From positions 62,001 through 126,000 of the forward strand of contig JAOALB010000024.1 in NCBI GenBank assembly GCA_025331125.1: DNA of 64,000 nucleotides. The letters are read 5' to 3'. The DNA comes from Mycogone perniciosa (taxonomy: Eukaryota > Ascomycota > Sordariomycetes > Hypocreales > Hypocreaceae). Position numbers and translations under genes: made by a program. The stretch's first letter is position 1. The number at the start of each line of letters is the position of its first letter. Shown here one piece after another: positions 24,301 to 35,221 of this stretch. The notes beneath the pieces were generated by a model. The model saw only the letters and a program-made list of their open reading frames with translations, ran no database searches and had not been told where the DNA came from.

Positions 24301-24767
24301 CTCTTCGCATCCACACCATCGCTACTTCGACTGCTAATTCAAACTACTACCACTACTCACACTCTGTCCTCCTGCTAATGATGTGGGTGCTTCCAATAAA
24401 CTTGCCAATATTGGCAGTATGGATCCGCAACCTTGCCGTTCACTGGCTTACGCCATTCTCATCCCATCACAATGTCCTGTCTATTATGCCATTCATCTTG
24501 TTGGTCGAGAACTTGACAACAGGAAGGATGGTCCCGCAAATAACAAGTGGACTTCGGCACATCACGAGTGGGCTCTTGTTCGGAACTGCACTTTGTGCGG
24601 CAGTATATGGGGTATCTCATGCATACATACTCCACTACTTGGTCAATGTAGTAGCTGCATGGCTGGTTGTGCTCCATTCTACTTCGGAGTCTTGGTCATT
24701 GACAAGCCTTGGTGCAATATTCGAGGGGAATGCCAACGAGGCTAGGGAAGGGGGGAAGCCACTATGA
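21332..24767 (+). CDS. bst1: GPI inositol-deacylase BST1/PGAP1
   Basis: An ER membrane serine hydrolase that removes the acyl chain from the inositol of GPI-anchored proteins before export, acting in quality control. Exons 21332..21856 and 21924..24767 give 1122 residues; the 67-nt intron contains an ACTAAC branch site. A polar N-terminal tail precedes the first transmembrane helix (LWSVSVLCLLTAAVGIALLF). The PGAP1-like lipase domain has VLFIPGNAGSYKQVR and the nucleophile elbow GHSMGG (about residue 282), then DTVVPSDY. The C-terminal third holds several membrane spans (..FAAFPLLIVTLVLRK.., ..FLVPLIGIVCIGVCAVLHYI..). Length fits fungal Bst1. The Ser-rich leader begins MNRRSSSTDDGGDS; no ATG further upstream is convincing. 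Confidence 0.96.
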
Positions 24768-25526
24768 CATATGAAGCCGTTTCAATTATTGATACGCCGC
24801 TGGCACAGTCTGGTCTGATTAGTTGTATCAGTCCTGTTTTGATATCTTCGACCAATGGTACCGCGCATGACATATCGATGCGCCAAATGCCTCTCGCTAG
24901 GCTCTCGAATATTTGCATCGCCACCTCACCTACCACACCCATCCAAACAGATGCGGGTGTGCGCATGTGTGTATACATTTTCGATAATGTGGAATAATTA
25001 TTAATAATTTTGACATTGCGGGACTTCTGTTACGTTTGGATGATTCCGTGGAGGGTTGTTTCTTGTGGATCTTCTTTCCCATGTATACATCTAATCGGCG
25101 TTGAACTGGCAGAAGGGGTGGCCGATTCATCAATGCATATACAGGAGTTTTAAATGTCTAGTGACCTTCAACGGTCGACTTGTGTGATAAACCGTGATTT
25201 GGGAACTGGAAGCGATGGAACAAACATCATAGTCATCTATAGCAACTTGGTACTCGCCATTATAGATTTGAACATCACCCTCCTGGCCCTTCAAAACAGA
25301 TGAAGCTGTGTGCAGACCCATCTGGCCACAATGCCCAATGATTCAGGCCAGGCGGCAAGGATACGTTATATTTTGATGATGCGTGCAAGGGCAACGGAAA
25401 GAAGACTACATATTAAAATACTAGCCGAATACATATGTATCAAACCGGCAACTCCAAAGTTGCCAACATTTCCAAAATGCAATTTCACATATGATGTAGA
25501 TGATCGGCTCTTCGCATAGTCCAACT
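24768..25526. other. Intergenic, convergent 3' ends of BST1 and MCH1-like transporter
   Basis: About 760 bases between two stop codons. AT-rich with short chance ORFs on both strands. No feature is recognised. Confidence 0.55.
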
Positions 25527-27476
25527 TCAATCCTCTTCATCAAACTTCCTATTCTCTTTGAGCTGCTTAGATCGCTGGTGGCGGATTACCGATAATATGA
25601 CCAGCAAGCCCACAGCACATGCGACAAAGGTAACATAGTATGCTTCGCGGTAGCATTTGAGGCCATCATCACAGGAACGCTCACCATCAGGTTCGACGAT
25701 ACTGTGCTGATCATATATCTTACCGTAGAATAAATTAAAGATATTGGAGGATACCACAGGTGCAAGTGTCATAAATCCCCAATTCTGGCTCAATCCACGA
25801 ATTCCGAATGTTTCAGCAACTATTGAGGGGAAAACACCGAAGAGAACACCGTATCCCAATCCCGAAAGGCTGGAGATGAAGCCGAGAAGGTGGGGATTCT
25901 CAATGTTGATAGCACAACCTTGAGCCAGGATAAAGATAAGGCAGGCCGCAGCGAGACACCAGATCCGACTAGCTTGGAGAGTTTTGATCAGGAAATCCGA
26001 GCCGATACCTGGAAGGCACTGTTAGGACCGTAATACAAGATACAGGGCGGTGTTCTAAATAGAGCGTATTCCATGAAAACAGTATACGCAGCGATGAAAT
26101 ACACTCACCACTTAACAGCCTCCCCAGAAAACTACAGACTGACAAGATGGACACGTGCATCTGCTGGTGGCTGACAAGAAAGTCTTCATCGACCGAATCA
26201 TCATAGTGTTTCCAAAGGGCGTTTGTGTCGTTGCCGATGTTGCTAGCGATATAGAATCAGTTACCTGGAAGATGAGGGGTGGTTATAGGATGGCATGAAT
26301 ACATACTTGATCGTCATGAGGCCTGTTCCGGCTAGAATTGCCATAATAGAGAAGAGCTGCCAAAAATCCAGGCTAAGGAGGAGCCTGACTCCTCGAACAT
26401 CTACTCGGTAAGACCGATCCGGATCAACATTACTGCCCCCAACAATCTCGGCGGCCGAATCACTAGGCATTAGGGATGCAGCCTCGTCAATGACAGCACC
26501 ATCGCCATCACCACCGTCGGTGTCAGCGATGGCCACGCGACCGGGGTCGAGTCCAGGAGGGGTTTGGGATGCCACAGACGGACTTTGAGCGGCAGTAGAG
26601 TTGGGCGACGTACCAGGTTCAGCAGCCATGCGAGGCCTATCACGAATCGATAACTGTGGCCCAGATATCCGGTTGGGTACGGCCTGGTAGGTTGAATGTG
26701 GATAGACTTTGAGGAAGAAGAAACCAGCAAAGGTCAGGCCGAAAGTGCCCCATGATAACAACATCAAAAAGGCACTAGGGTTACCACGAAAAAGAAGGGC
26801 GCCAAGGGCCGAGAAGAAGAACGCACTAAGCCCAAAGCCAGCCAGGGGGAAGGCTGTAGCGGTACCACGGTGATGCGGCCAGTTGAGGGCGGATGTCTTT
26901 ACAGCCCCAGCAAAGGCCATACAGCCACCCAGGCCGGTGAGGTAAGAGAAGAAGCACAAGACAGCGACAGACCCTTTCGCTTTATCAAAGGCTTGATGCA
27001 ATGGGAAGTAGCCGATGGCCAAGAGGACAGCACCAACAAGAACGGCAGGCCTGGATCCTCGATGATCGACGAACATGCCAATTGGAACTCCCAGTGTGTA
27101 CATACCCAAGTTACCAAATAGGCCGATGAGGTTGCTCTGTGTCGCCGAGAGCTTGAGTTTCTCGGCGAATTGCGGCGCCCAAGCAGAGTAGACATACTGT
27201 AGATTGTGTCATCACAGTCAGCCTGATTGATTCATCAAAGAGCGAAGAAGGGCACCGCAGAGTTCAGTACAGTCAACGACCAAACCAACAGAACAGGTAT
27301 CGGAAAAGTAAACAAGGTAGGGGATCGTGTAGGGGAAAAGAGAAAGGATGCTCAGAATCTGTGGTGATACTGGTAAGGGAGTGGCTTCTCACATTGGTAC
27401 CACATGCTAAGGAAATGACAGTCGCAGCGACGCTGGCTATGAGCCGCCCATGACGTGTTTGTTCATCTTGATGCAT
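25527..27476 (-). CDS. mch1: MFS transporter of the MCH1 (monocarboxylate-transporter-like) family
   Basis: A major facilitator superfamily permease similar to fungal Mch1, a vacuolar-membrane protein in yeast whose substrate is not established. Exons 27476..27393, 27196..26307, 26242..26109 and 26008..25527 give 529 residues. Exon 1 ends ..ISLACGTN and splices over a rather long 196-nt intron to YVYSAWAPQFAEKLKLS. The MFS motif appears as GVPIGMFVDHRGSRPAVLVG. A long hydrophilic central loop (..PGTSPNSTAAQSPSVASQ..) separates two six-helix halves, and the second half carries INNIGNDTNALWKHYDDS and SILSVCSFLGRLLSG, which I associate with Mch1. The C-terminus is polar (..KQLKENRKFDEED). It is divergent from TMS1. 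Confidence 0.9.
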
Positions 27477-28320
27477 GTTTGCCAGCGGTTCGATAGACTC
27501 AGAAGAGATGCCCGACGTACGAAGTACGGCGTAATAAAAAACACAGGGTGATAGTACTACTAGATAATAGCACTAATCATCAGAAGTACTACCAGAGATC
27601 TCGCGTCTGGTGGGTCAGACTGGGGAATGCTGGCGCTTCTGATCCCCTGAGAAGAGCGCAGTGGAACCGCAGAGAAATATCATGGGCTAGATAGGCATCA
27701 GTAAGACTCCGTAGAAGCTTTGCTTCTTCTTGAGACGTGCTTCGTACATGTACAGGAAACGAAAGACAGGGCAGAACCATAAACGAACTATGAACAAATG
27801 TTGATGGTGAACTGAGAAGGGGTGGCCTAACAGATAATAGATAGATACATATGGAGTACATATTTGACATACCCCACCGCTCTAATATACAATGTCACTC
27901 CTTACTATTAGGGAGCGCCGCTGTTTCCAAGTGTCTCGTGCCACTGATGCCGAGCGCCTGACCCCTGTCATCGGCCGAGAGGTTGCGCCACATATCCACT
28001 CCGTGCTGGTAGTACATTATTATTACCAGTTACTATTTCGTAGGTAATAGGTACATAGTCAGTACTTTATACCCTACCTATTGGGATACTACCTATAGTA
28101 CTCGGGGGCCTCCAGCGAAGTATGGAGTACAGCAGTGCATGACGTTATGGCCATCCTGCCCGCCGTACGCACAGAGTCACGAGTCGTGGCGCATGCCTCT
28201 CTTCCATCTTAGTGTTCCGCGCGTTTCTGACCATCAACGGCTTCGTCAACGGCCTCACGTAACGGCACCAGTACTACGTACGACTTTCCCTGGCTTCTGC
28301 GTGCCCCAGCTCTCTCAAAA
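27477..28320. other. Intergenic, divergent promoters of MCH1-like and TMS1 genes
   Basis: About 840 bases between two start codons. Palindrome-like patches occur at 27515-27600 (ACGTACGAAGTACGG, GTACTACC) and 28010-28135 (TAGTACATTATT.., AGTATGGAGTAC). No gene is supported. Confidence 0.6.
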
Positions 28321-29958
28321 ATGGGCGCGCTTCTATCACTACCGCTGCTTGCGGTACCCAGCATGGGCACGGTATGCCAATCCAGTTATCAATCCTAGCC
28401 AGCCTCGATATCACCAACGCAAGCGAGTCTAATGCTTACTTCCTTCTTCCTCCCGAAACATCGTCGTTGTCCCCTCATCGGTGTGCTAACCAACTCCCTA
28501 CAGGCAATGTCCTGCTTGGCTAGCTGCTGCGGGGCAGCAACATGTTCAATGGTCTGTAGCGCATGTGGCAAATGCGGTAACAGGTGAGGCATCAAACTCC
28601 TTGCTAGCTACGACGTCTTGGCAACTCGATTCCCAAGTGCTGACACCCGCCAAAGCGTTGCCACGCGCGTTGCATACGCTCTCATGCTCCTAGTCAACTC
28701 GATCCTCGCCTGGATTATGCTCACCAAATGGGCCATCGAAAAGCTACAGCACCTCATGCTCGACTATGTCAAGATCAACTGTCCCACAGGCCAATGCTAT
28801 GGGTGGCTAGCTGCTCATAGAATCAATTTTGCGCTCGGTCTCTTCCATCTCATCTTCGCCGGCCTGCTTTTCGGTGTCACCTCATCCAAGAATCCACGGG
28901 CCGCTATCCAGAATGGGTACTGGGGGCCCAAGATCATTACCTGGCTGGCCCTGATAGTCATGTCATTCCTCATCCCCGACGAGTTCTTTATGTTCTGGGG
29001 CAACTATGTCTCTTTTGCCGGTGCCATGCTGTTCCTCATCCTCGGTCTAATTCTACTTGTGGATCTGGCACACACATGGGCCGAGTACTGTTTGGCGCAA
29101 ATCGAGGATACCGACTCCAGGATCTGGCGCTTTATCCTAATTGGCTCTACATTGGCCATGTACTTGGCATCCATTGCCATGACCATCGTCCAATACATTT
29201 TCTTCGCTCGAGGCGACTGCGCCATGAACCAGGCTGCAATTACTATTAATCTCATCTTCTGGCTCGCCATATCGGTTGTATCAATAAACCCCACGGTTCA
29301 GGAACACAATCCCAAAGCTGGCCTAGCCCAGGCGGCTATGGTTGCTGTCTACTGCACTTACTTGACAATGTCAGCCGTCTCCATGGAACCAGATGACAAC
29401 AACTGCAACCCCCTGGTTCGTGCCCAAGGCACAAGGACCACCTCTGTCGTTATTGGGGCCATCGTAACCATGCTAACTGTTGCTTACACTACTACTCGAG
29501 CAGCAACCCAAAGCCTTGGTCTAGGTGGGAACAGCAATGGCATCCGACTCCCAGAGGATGATGAACATGACCTTGTTACGCAGCAACCCGGGAGCCGACG
29601 CGAAATGCGAGCCGAGGCCCTTCGCCGCGCTGTAGAGGAAGGCAGCCTGCCTGCCGATGCTCTGCTTTCGGATGATGAGAGTGATGCTGGCAATGATCCA
29701 GCACATGACGACGAAAGATCCAGCACTCAGTACAACTACTCCATGTTCCACATCATCTTTTTCCTTGCTACCGCATGGGTCTCAACGTTGCTTACTCTCA
29801 ATTACAAGGATGCTACTCAGGATGGTGACTTTGCTACCGTTGGTCGAACATACGGAGCTAGCTGGGTCAAGATTGTAAGTGCTTGGATCTGCCACGGCAT
29901 GTACATTTGGACGCTTGTTGCACCTATTATCCTCCCGGATCGTTTCGAATTTCCATAG
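28321..29958 (+). CDS. tms1: Serine incorporator / TMS1 family membrane protein
   Basis: A multi-pass membrane protein of the SERINC/TDE1 family, found in all eukaryotes; the family has been linked to serine incorporation into lipids and to lipid scrambling. Exons 28321..28371, 28504..28583 and 28656..29958 give 477 residues. The N-terminus MGALLSLPLLAVPSMGT runs into the Cys-rich SCCGAATCSMVCSACGKCGNS segment typical of fungal Tms1. About ten to eleven hydrophobic helices follow, with HRINFALGLFHLIFAGLLFG early and the C-terminal motif ..WVKIVSAWICHGMYIWTLVAP... An acidic cytosolic loop lies near residues 300-360. The GTATGC, GTGAGG and CAAAG splice sites were chosen so that ACGNS joins VATRVAYA in frame. 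Confidence 0.95.
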
Positions 29959-30906
29959 TATGGTTTGGTCAATTCACCACTACGCTTGGGACTAATGATG
30001 TGTTTCCTTCAACAGTATGTGGAGTTTAGGAAGGTCATGGGATGACGAGATAGTGAAAGTCTGTAATTGAAATACCTTGTGTTTCTCATAACACTGTGTG
30101 GTAAACAGTCTACCGATTACTTGTCTCTATTACATCACATGATACTAAAAACCATTACCAATCCTCGGCTCCAGATGAGATTTCCATTGGATATTTTCCA
30201 AGCTGCTTGAGACTTTCCAACTCAAAAATACCATACCGCGACGGACCCCAAGCCCGGGAGATGCATTCCTCTTCACTGTTTTGTGCAAAGTACCGACTTA
30301 ACCTAACAAATAGATATCAGAAGTAGTAGCCAGCAAGGGTCACCAGGTAGCAGCAGGGAGTATAATACACCGATCGCGAACCAGGCGTATTGATGAACAC
30401 ATCCATCTACCTAGGAGGTGATGGATTTGCCATAACTCAATAGCCACGTCGTACCCGTGTAGCAGGTATAATTCCGTTAGATCAATTCTTGATCGACGGT
30501 GCAGTTTAGGCTTGCAATAGGTAGTATTAGGGACCAACAAAAAGAATCGAACACTGGCTTCCTCTTTCCAGAGCCCTTGTGCTTCTTGATTCTCCATACA
30601 TTTTTATCTGGTACGCCTGGGCCATCCATATGGTTCCGTGACCTAGTTTAGGTATACATCCATTCTCGGAATATCCAATGCTTGATGGAGTCATTGTGTG
30701 GACATCCTTCGTTTATCGGTTCACGGCTCTTTACTATTGCAATATTTCCTCCTATCAGAGCACATTCCTGACGTCCAAACAACCCGAATAGAACGATATT
30801 CTGCCTCTTCCCGGTGTGGCGGACAAGAGCTGTGGGCTTGGCAAAATGAGCTATCCCCGGTCAGTTGCTTTTTTCTTCTTTTTTCTTCTCCCGTTGTTCA
30901 AGTCCG
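29959..30906. other. Intergenic, convergent 3' ends of TMS1 and cystathionine beta-lyase
   Basis: About 950 bases between two stop codons. No coding region, tRNA or repeat is recognised. Short ORFs (for example 30340-30597 on the minus strand) look like chance. Confidence 0.55.
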
Positions 30907-32334
30907 TTAGTCCATGGTCAACGGTGTTTGACCCAGCTTTTCGGCCGCTCCAGTGGCATGGAAGCCGTCCAGGGTAACTGTCACGGCGCCTGCTTGTACC
31001 AACTATCCGAGGGAATCAGCACTTGTATCTGTACAAGAATAATGCGCATAGGGAGATTAGGAGTACAGGGTAGAGGATGAACATACGGCGCGAGACAAGT
31101 CTTCAATTAGATCAGCAGCATCCTCAATACCAACGCAGAGACGAATGATATCCTCGGGCATATTTCGCTCCCTTCTGGTCTTGGCATCAATGCTGGCATG
31201 GCTCATCTGACAGGGCATGCTAATGAGACTGTTGACACAACCAAAGCTGACGCTAATGGCCCATAAACGGGCGGCCTCTACGATGCGCTGTGATACTGCT
31301 GCGTCACCGGTTTCGAATGATAGGACAGCACCAGCACCTCTTGCTGTAGACCAGTGTAGGTCGTATTGGGGGTGAGACTTTAGACCGGGATATCGCACCC
31401 GAAACCCGTGTGATTCGAGGAACTCGGCAATGGCCTGTGCATTGGCTTGTTGCTTCTCCATGCGGATTGCAAGGGTCTTGACGCCTCTCATGAGGAGGAA
31501 AGAGTCATTCGGCGAGAGGCCGCACCCAGTCGAATTGATGGTAAAGTAGAGCTTATCGGCAATCGCAGCATCGTTGCAAGCAATCACACCAGCCATGATA
31601 TCGTGATGGCCAGATAGGTACTTGGTCCCGGATTCGTAGACGATGTCAGCGCCCAAGTCCAAAGGATTTGAAAGCATGGGGGACAGCATTGTGTTGTCGA
31701 CTACTACCAGCGCCTTTTCATTGACCTCGTGGATCATGCGAGCAATCGATGGGATATCAACGATCTTGATAAGAGGGTTTGTGGGAGTCTCGAGGAGAAC
31801 CATGGCGGTCTTGTTGGAGATGCGTGCCTTGACGGCATCAACATGCGTTGTATCGACATGATGCACGATGATTCCCTGGTTAGTGGCCATGTATGTGAGC
31901 AAGCGATGAGTGCCGCCGTAAAGATCATCCCCGGTAATAACCTCGTCACCGGGGCGCAAAAGCCGAGTGATGACATCGAGAGCGCCCATGCCTGAACTGA
32001 CTGCCAATGCGCGACTGGCGTTCATGATCTTGGCAAGGTGCCTCTCCAAGTGGGTGCGAGTAGGATTGCCAGAACGCGTGTAGTCATATTCCTGCTGGCC
32101 TCCGCCGGCGGAGCTCTGCTTGAAAGTGGCCGACTGGTAAATGGGAATGCTCGAGGCGCCATATTGGTCCTTTCCCTCGGTGTATACCAACTCTGTCGCG
32201 AGAGCATAGCGGCGGCGCCCGTTACGGGGACTTGACGGCGCGGGCGAAGGGGGGAGATCATGGCCGTCGAGATCGACACGCTTTAAGGGATTGCTGGATT
32301 TGCCTGACTGGCTATCGGATGGAAGAGCTGCCAT
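30907..32334 (-). CDS. str3: Cystathionine beta-lyase
   Basis: A PLP enzyme that cleaves cystathionine to homocysteine, pyruvate and ammonia in methionine biosynthesis. Exons 32334..31087 and 31002..30907 give 447 residues. The Cys/Met metabolism PLP fold is clear: YDYTRSGNPTRTHLE, SSGMGALDVITRL, ETPTNPLIKIVDI, and the Schiff-base lysine in YESGTKYLSGHHDIMAG. After SRA the frame runs into a GTATGT donor; an 84-nt intron leads to a last exon that begins LVQAGAVTVTLDG and stops at 30907. An ORF-only model would end with ten spurious residues. The last exon restores the expected C-terminal segment and the frame is exact, but transcript evidence is lacking. No organelle presequence or clear PTS1 is seen. 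Confidence 0.93.
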
Positions 32335-32929
32335 GTTGGCAGAGGCGGGCGAGGTGCCTAGGGTTTCTGGCTACGTCGTTGAATAGATAGGTAAGTAGTA
32401 ATAAAGACTAACACAAGGGGATGCGAAATCGTAGGGAATAGGGAATAGGGAATAGTCGATCAGAACATATGCTTTTCCAACGTATGGAGTAGTTGCTACG
32501 AAAGAATGTGTACTAATAGTAGGTGCCGTGCATGGTGAAGTGTCACACTCTGCCCTTCTCAAGCCGGCAACGGAGGGGCACTGATGTGGGCCTTGTCCGA
32601 GTATCGCACTACCGCCTCCTCAGATCCACTTGCAAAACAATGTGGGGGAGGCTAGATGACGTGATCCCGCCCGAGTTCAATGAATTGACGTGAATAGTAG
32701 AGGTAGTATATAGTAGTAATCGTAGATGCTTGTCAGGTACAACTTAAACACGATCCCACTTGCAATAAATACATACCATGTGCCATACACATGGAAACGG
32801 CAGATAGAACCAACCTTAGCATCATTCAATCCAAATTCAATCCCATAAGGCCTGCCGCGGCTTCTACACGCAACAATGATTCCAACGCCATTCTTAATCG
32901 TACAGCATGTCCAGGCAGGGCCCTGCAAT
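32335..32929. other. Intergenic between cystathionine beta-lyase and MSP1
   Basis: About 595 bases holding the cystathionine beta-lyase promoter and the MSP1 3' side. A short tandem repeat of GGGAATA (three copies) lies at about 32434-32453. Nothing else is recognised. Confidence 0.55.
32434..32453. repeat. Short tandem repeat GGGAATA x3
   Basis: Three near-perfect 7-base units in the leader region about 100 bases upstream of the cystathionine beta-lyase start codon. Probably a simple-sequence tract without function. Confidence 0.5.
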
Positions 32930-34356
32930 CTAGTCATGAATCTCAACAACAGTTTCATCTACATCTTCGTACTCGTCGCTGGATGGCTTGCTCTTGCTCT
33001 GATTCAACTGCTGTCTAGAGCTACCCGTTGACCCCTGGCCACCCCTTTTCTTAAAAAAGTCGTCGGTCCTGATTCCGCGGAACTGTTCCGGGTCGACCGC
33101 AGACATCGAGGGCCTGTTTTGCATGTGTCGTCGCATGTATTCTCGGACAGGAGCCATGGCAGCATCGCGGCAAGCCTCTTTAATATCACTACCGGACATA
33201 CCTGCGGTAATCTTTGAGACATAATCCACGTCGAAATGGTCTGTGTCAGTTTTCGCGTCCTTCAGGATAAGCTGCAGAATTCGTCGCCGCTGCTCTAGAC
33301 CAGGCAATGGTACAGGGAATTTCTTAGGCATTCGCCGGAGTATAGCCTCATCAATGTCATGAATGCGATTGGTTGCTCCAAGAACCACGATTTGTGCAGG
33401 CACTCCAGAAGAATTCGCCGATGTCAACCCATCCCACAATGTCATGAACCTATAGCTCGTCAGGCCACGTCGTCTCGCAAATGTGTGACTCGGGGTAAAT
33501 TTGGGTATGCTCACTCAGCCTTGACCATGCCGCTGGCTTCATGTTCGCCGCTCCTCCGTGTTCCTAGTACGGCATCGATCTCGTCGATAAACACGATAGC
33601 TGGTTGCATTTTGCGAGCGAGAGAGAACACAGCTCGCACAATTTTGTTGGAGTCTCCATACCACTTCTCGGTAAGCGTCGATATATGGAGGTTGATGAAT
33701 GATGCGCCGCTCTCTTTGGCGAGTGCCTTGGCTAGCATTGTCTTGCCACAGCCAGGTGGCCCAAACAGAAGTACACCAGATGGCGCTGATAGGAGTGGTG
33801 CGGCGTGGGAGTATAAATGTGGCATTGTCAAGGGGTAGATGACGGATTCCTTCAACTCCTCAATAATCATATCCAATCCTCCGATGTCTGAGTGCGTGAA
33901 CCGAGTGGTCAGCCACAAAACGGTAATAGCTACCTGGTAGCGACAAACTCACCGTCAAAGCCAACGTGAATGTCTTCTGGTGCCACCATTTCAAGTGCAA
34001 TCAGGTTTTCGTACTCGTTGAGCACTAGGTCCTCAACACGTAGTCCTCTCTTGGGGTCGTTCCTCTCATCATTAGGATCCTCTTCCATATGTCGTCGACG
34101 GTTCAAGCGCTCGAGGTGAGCCTTGGCTTGGCGTCTTGCTTGTTCATGTTTCTCCTTATCCGGATCCACCAGGTTGCTCAATATCGGATTCAGAAAGGTT
34201 CGTGCCACGTAGAGGCCAGCCGTCATCTAAAAATACCTTGTGAGTTAGCGCAGGTATGACAAAAGTAGATCAAAAATGCAGATAATTTCTTAGTACCATG
34301 CCAGCAAAGAGTAGAAGGTCCATGGCGACATCGCCGAGTTTCCGTCGCTCACCCAT
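32930..34356 (-). CDS. msp1: AAA ATPase MSP1/ATAD1, outer mitochondrial membrane
   Basis: Msp1 extracts mislocalised tail-anchored proteins from the mitochondrial outer membrane and peroxisomes. Exons 34356..34297, 34226..33953, 33887..33515 and 33449..32930 give 408 residues. A short N-terminus (MGERRKLGDVAMDLLLF..) leads into one membrane helix that spans the first splice junction (..LLLFAGM/MTAGLYVA..). The AAA domain has DIGGLD, Walker A GPPGCGKT, Walker B VFIDEID, and arginine-finger segment DEAILRRMPKKFPV. The C-terminus is polar and acidic. An in-frame ATG at 34323 or one near 34401 could also start the protein; 34356 is chosen because it gives the usual short leader before the helix. 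It lies 595 bases downstream of cystathionine beta-lyase, same strand, and is divergent from the CSM1 gene. Confidence 0.93.
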
Positions 34357-35221
34357 CCCGACTATCCAGCGCAGCCACGAGGCTGACCGGTCGGGCATTA
34401 AAAGGGAGCCGATTGCTAGGGGAAAGCACGGAAAGCCAGAGACAGCACGAGGGGTGTGTGATGTGGGTTCTCGGATGGTGCAGCTACGGTGACAACAGCG
34501 TGTAGAATGATGCATGCATTTGGACCTCAAATTAATAGTACCGAAATCCAGGTGCATGTGACTACTGCTAGACAGATACTTGAGTGCTCCAAATAAGCTT
34601 ATCTAACTAACAGTACGGAGTACTCCGTAGATCCCTAGCGCCTTTCACGCGATGAGGCATTAGTACCCGGATAGTCAGACAATAGACTCATATTGGATAA
34701 TTAGATTTTAATTTTATAGGTAGGCAAAGAAATGAACATTACTGTAAAATCTAAACTCTATATATGATGTGATTTATGAGGCAGGATATTCAACGATAAC
34801 AGATACCTAGATACGGAGTACTGATGGTACTAGTAGTACCAAAAAAATAATGTCTACTAGACTAAGCTATGACTAGTAATAGCTTATGGGGAACTTATTA
34901 TACAACTAACCTTGTATAGTAATAGACCGTTTCTAATTGAAGATGTTGAAGTGCAAGTACTTGGAACCCTAGTATTATGGACAATATAGCTGTGATTAAT
35001 GGTACACTGTACTTCATACTCCTGCTCGCCGTCCTTTGTTTACTTTCGGCCGAAAATGGAAAGCTGGAAGCACGTCGCAAAACACCAAAGCACCCCCTCT
35101 AATTTGACAATTTTCACGCTTCACCACCCAATACTGTGCTCTCAATCTAATCAGCACCGGCGAACTTGTTAAGAATTGACTCCCTTCACCAAATATTTCC
35201 ACATATCGGTCTTATCGCGTC
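34357..35221. other. Intergenic, divergent promoters of MSP1 and CSM1/PCS1
   Basis: About 865 bases, strongly AT-rich between 34680 and 34990. It contains a perfect 16-base palindrome at 34614-34629 and a partial copy (ATACGGAGTACTGA) at 34813-34826. No gene is supported. Confidence 0.6.
34614..34629. repeat. Perfect palindrome TACGGAGTACTCCGTA
   Basis: A 16-base inverted repeat with no spacer, the cleanest example of a motif scattered through the intergenic DNA of this window. Confidence 0.8.

Noticed and set aside
26200..26250. Suspected 2-base frameshift in exon 3 of the MCH1-like transporter
   Set aside because: It came from misreading a line boundary. Re-reading gives NALWKHYDDS in frame, and the exons sum to 1590 nt.
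30530..30600. Possible tRNA because of an AATCGAAC string
   Set aside because: No D-arm, anticodon arm or acceptor stem could be paired around it. I found no convincing tRNA in the window by eye.
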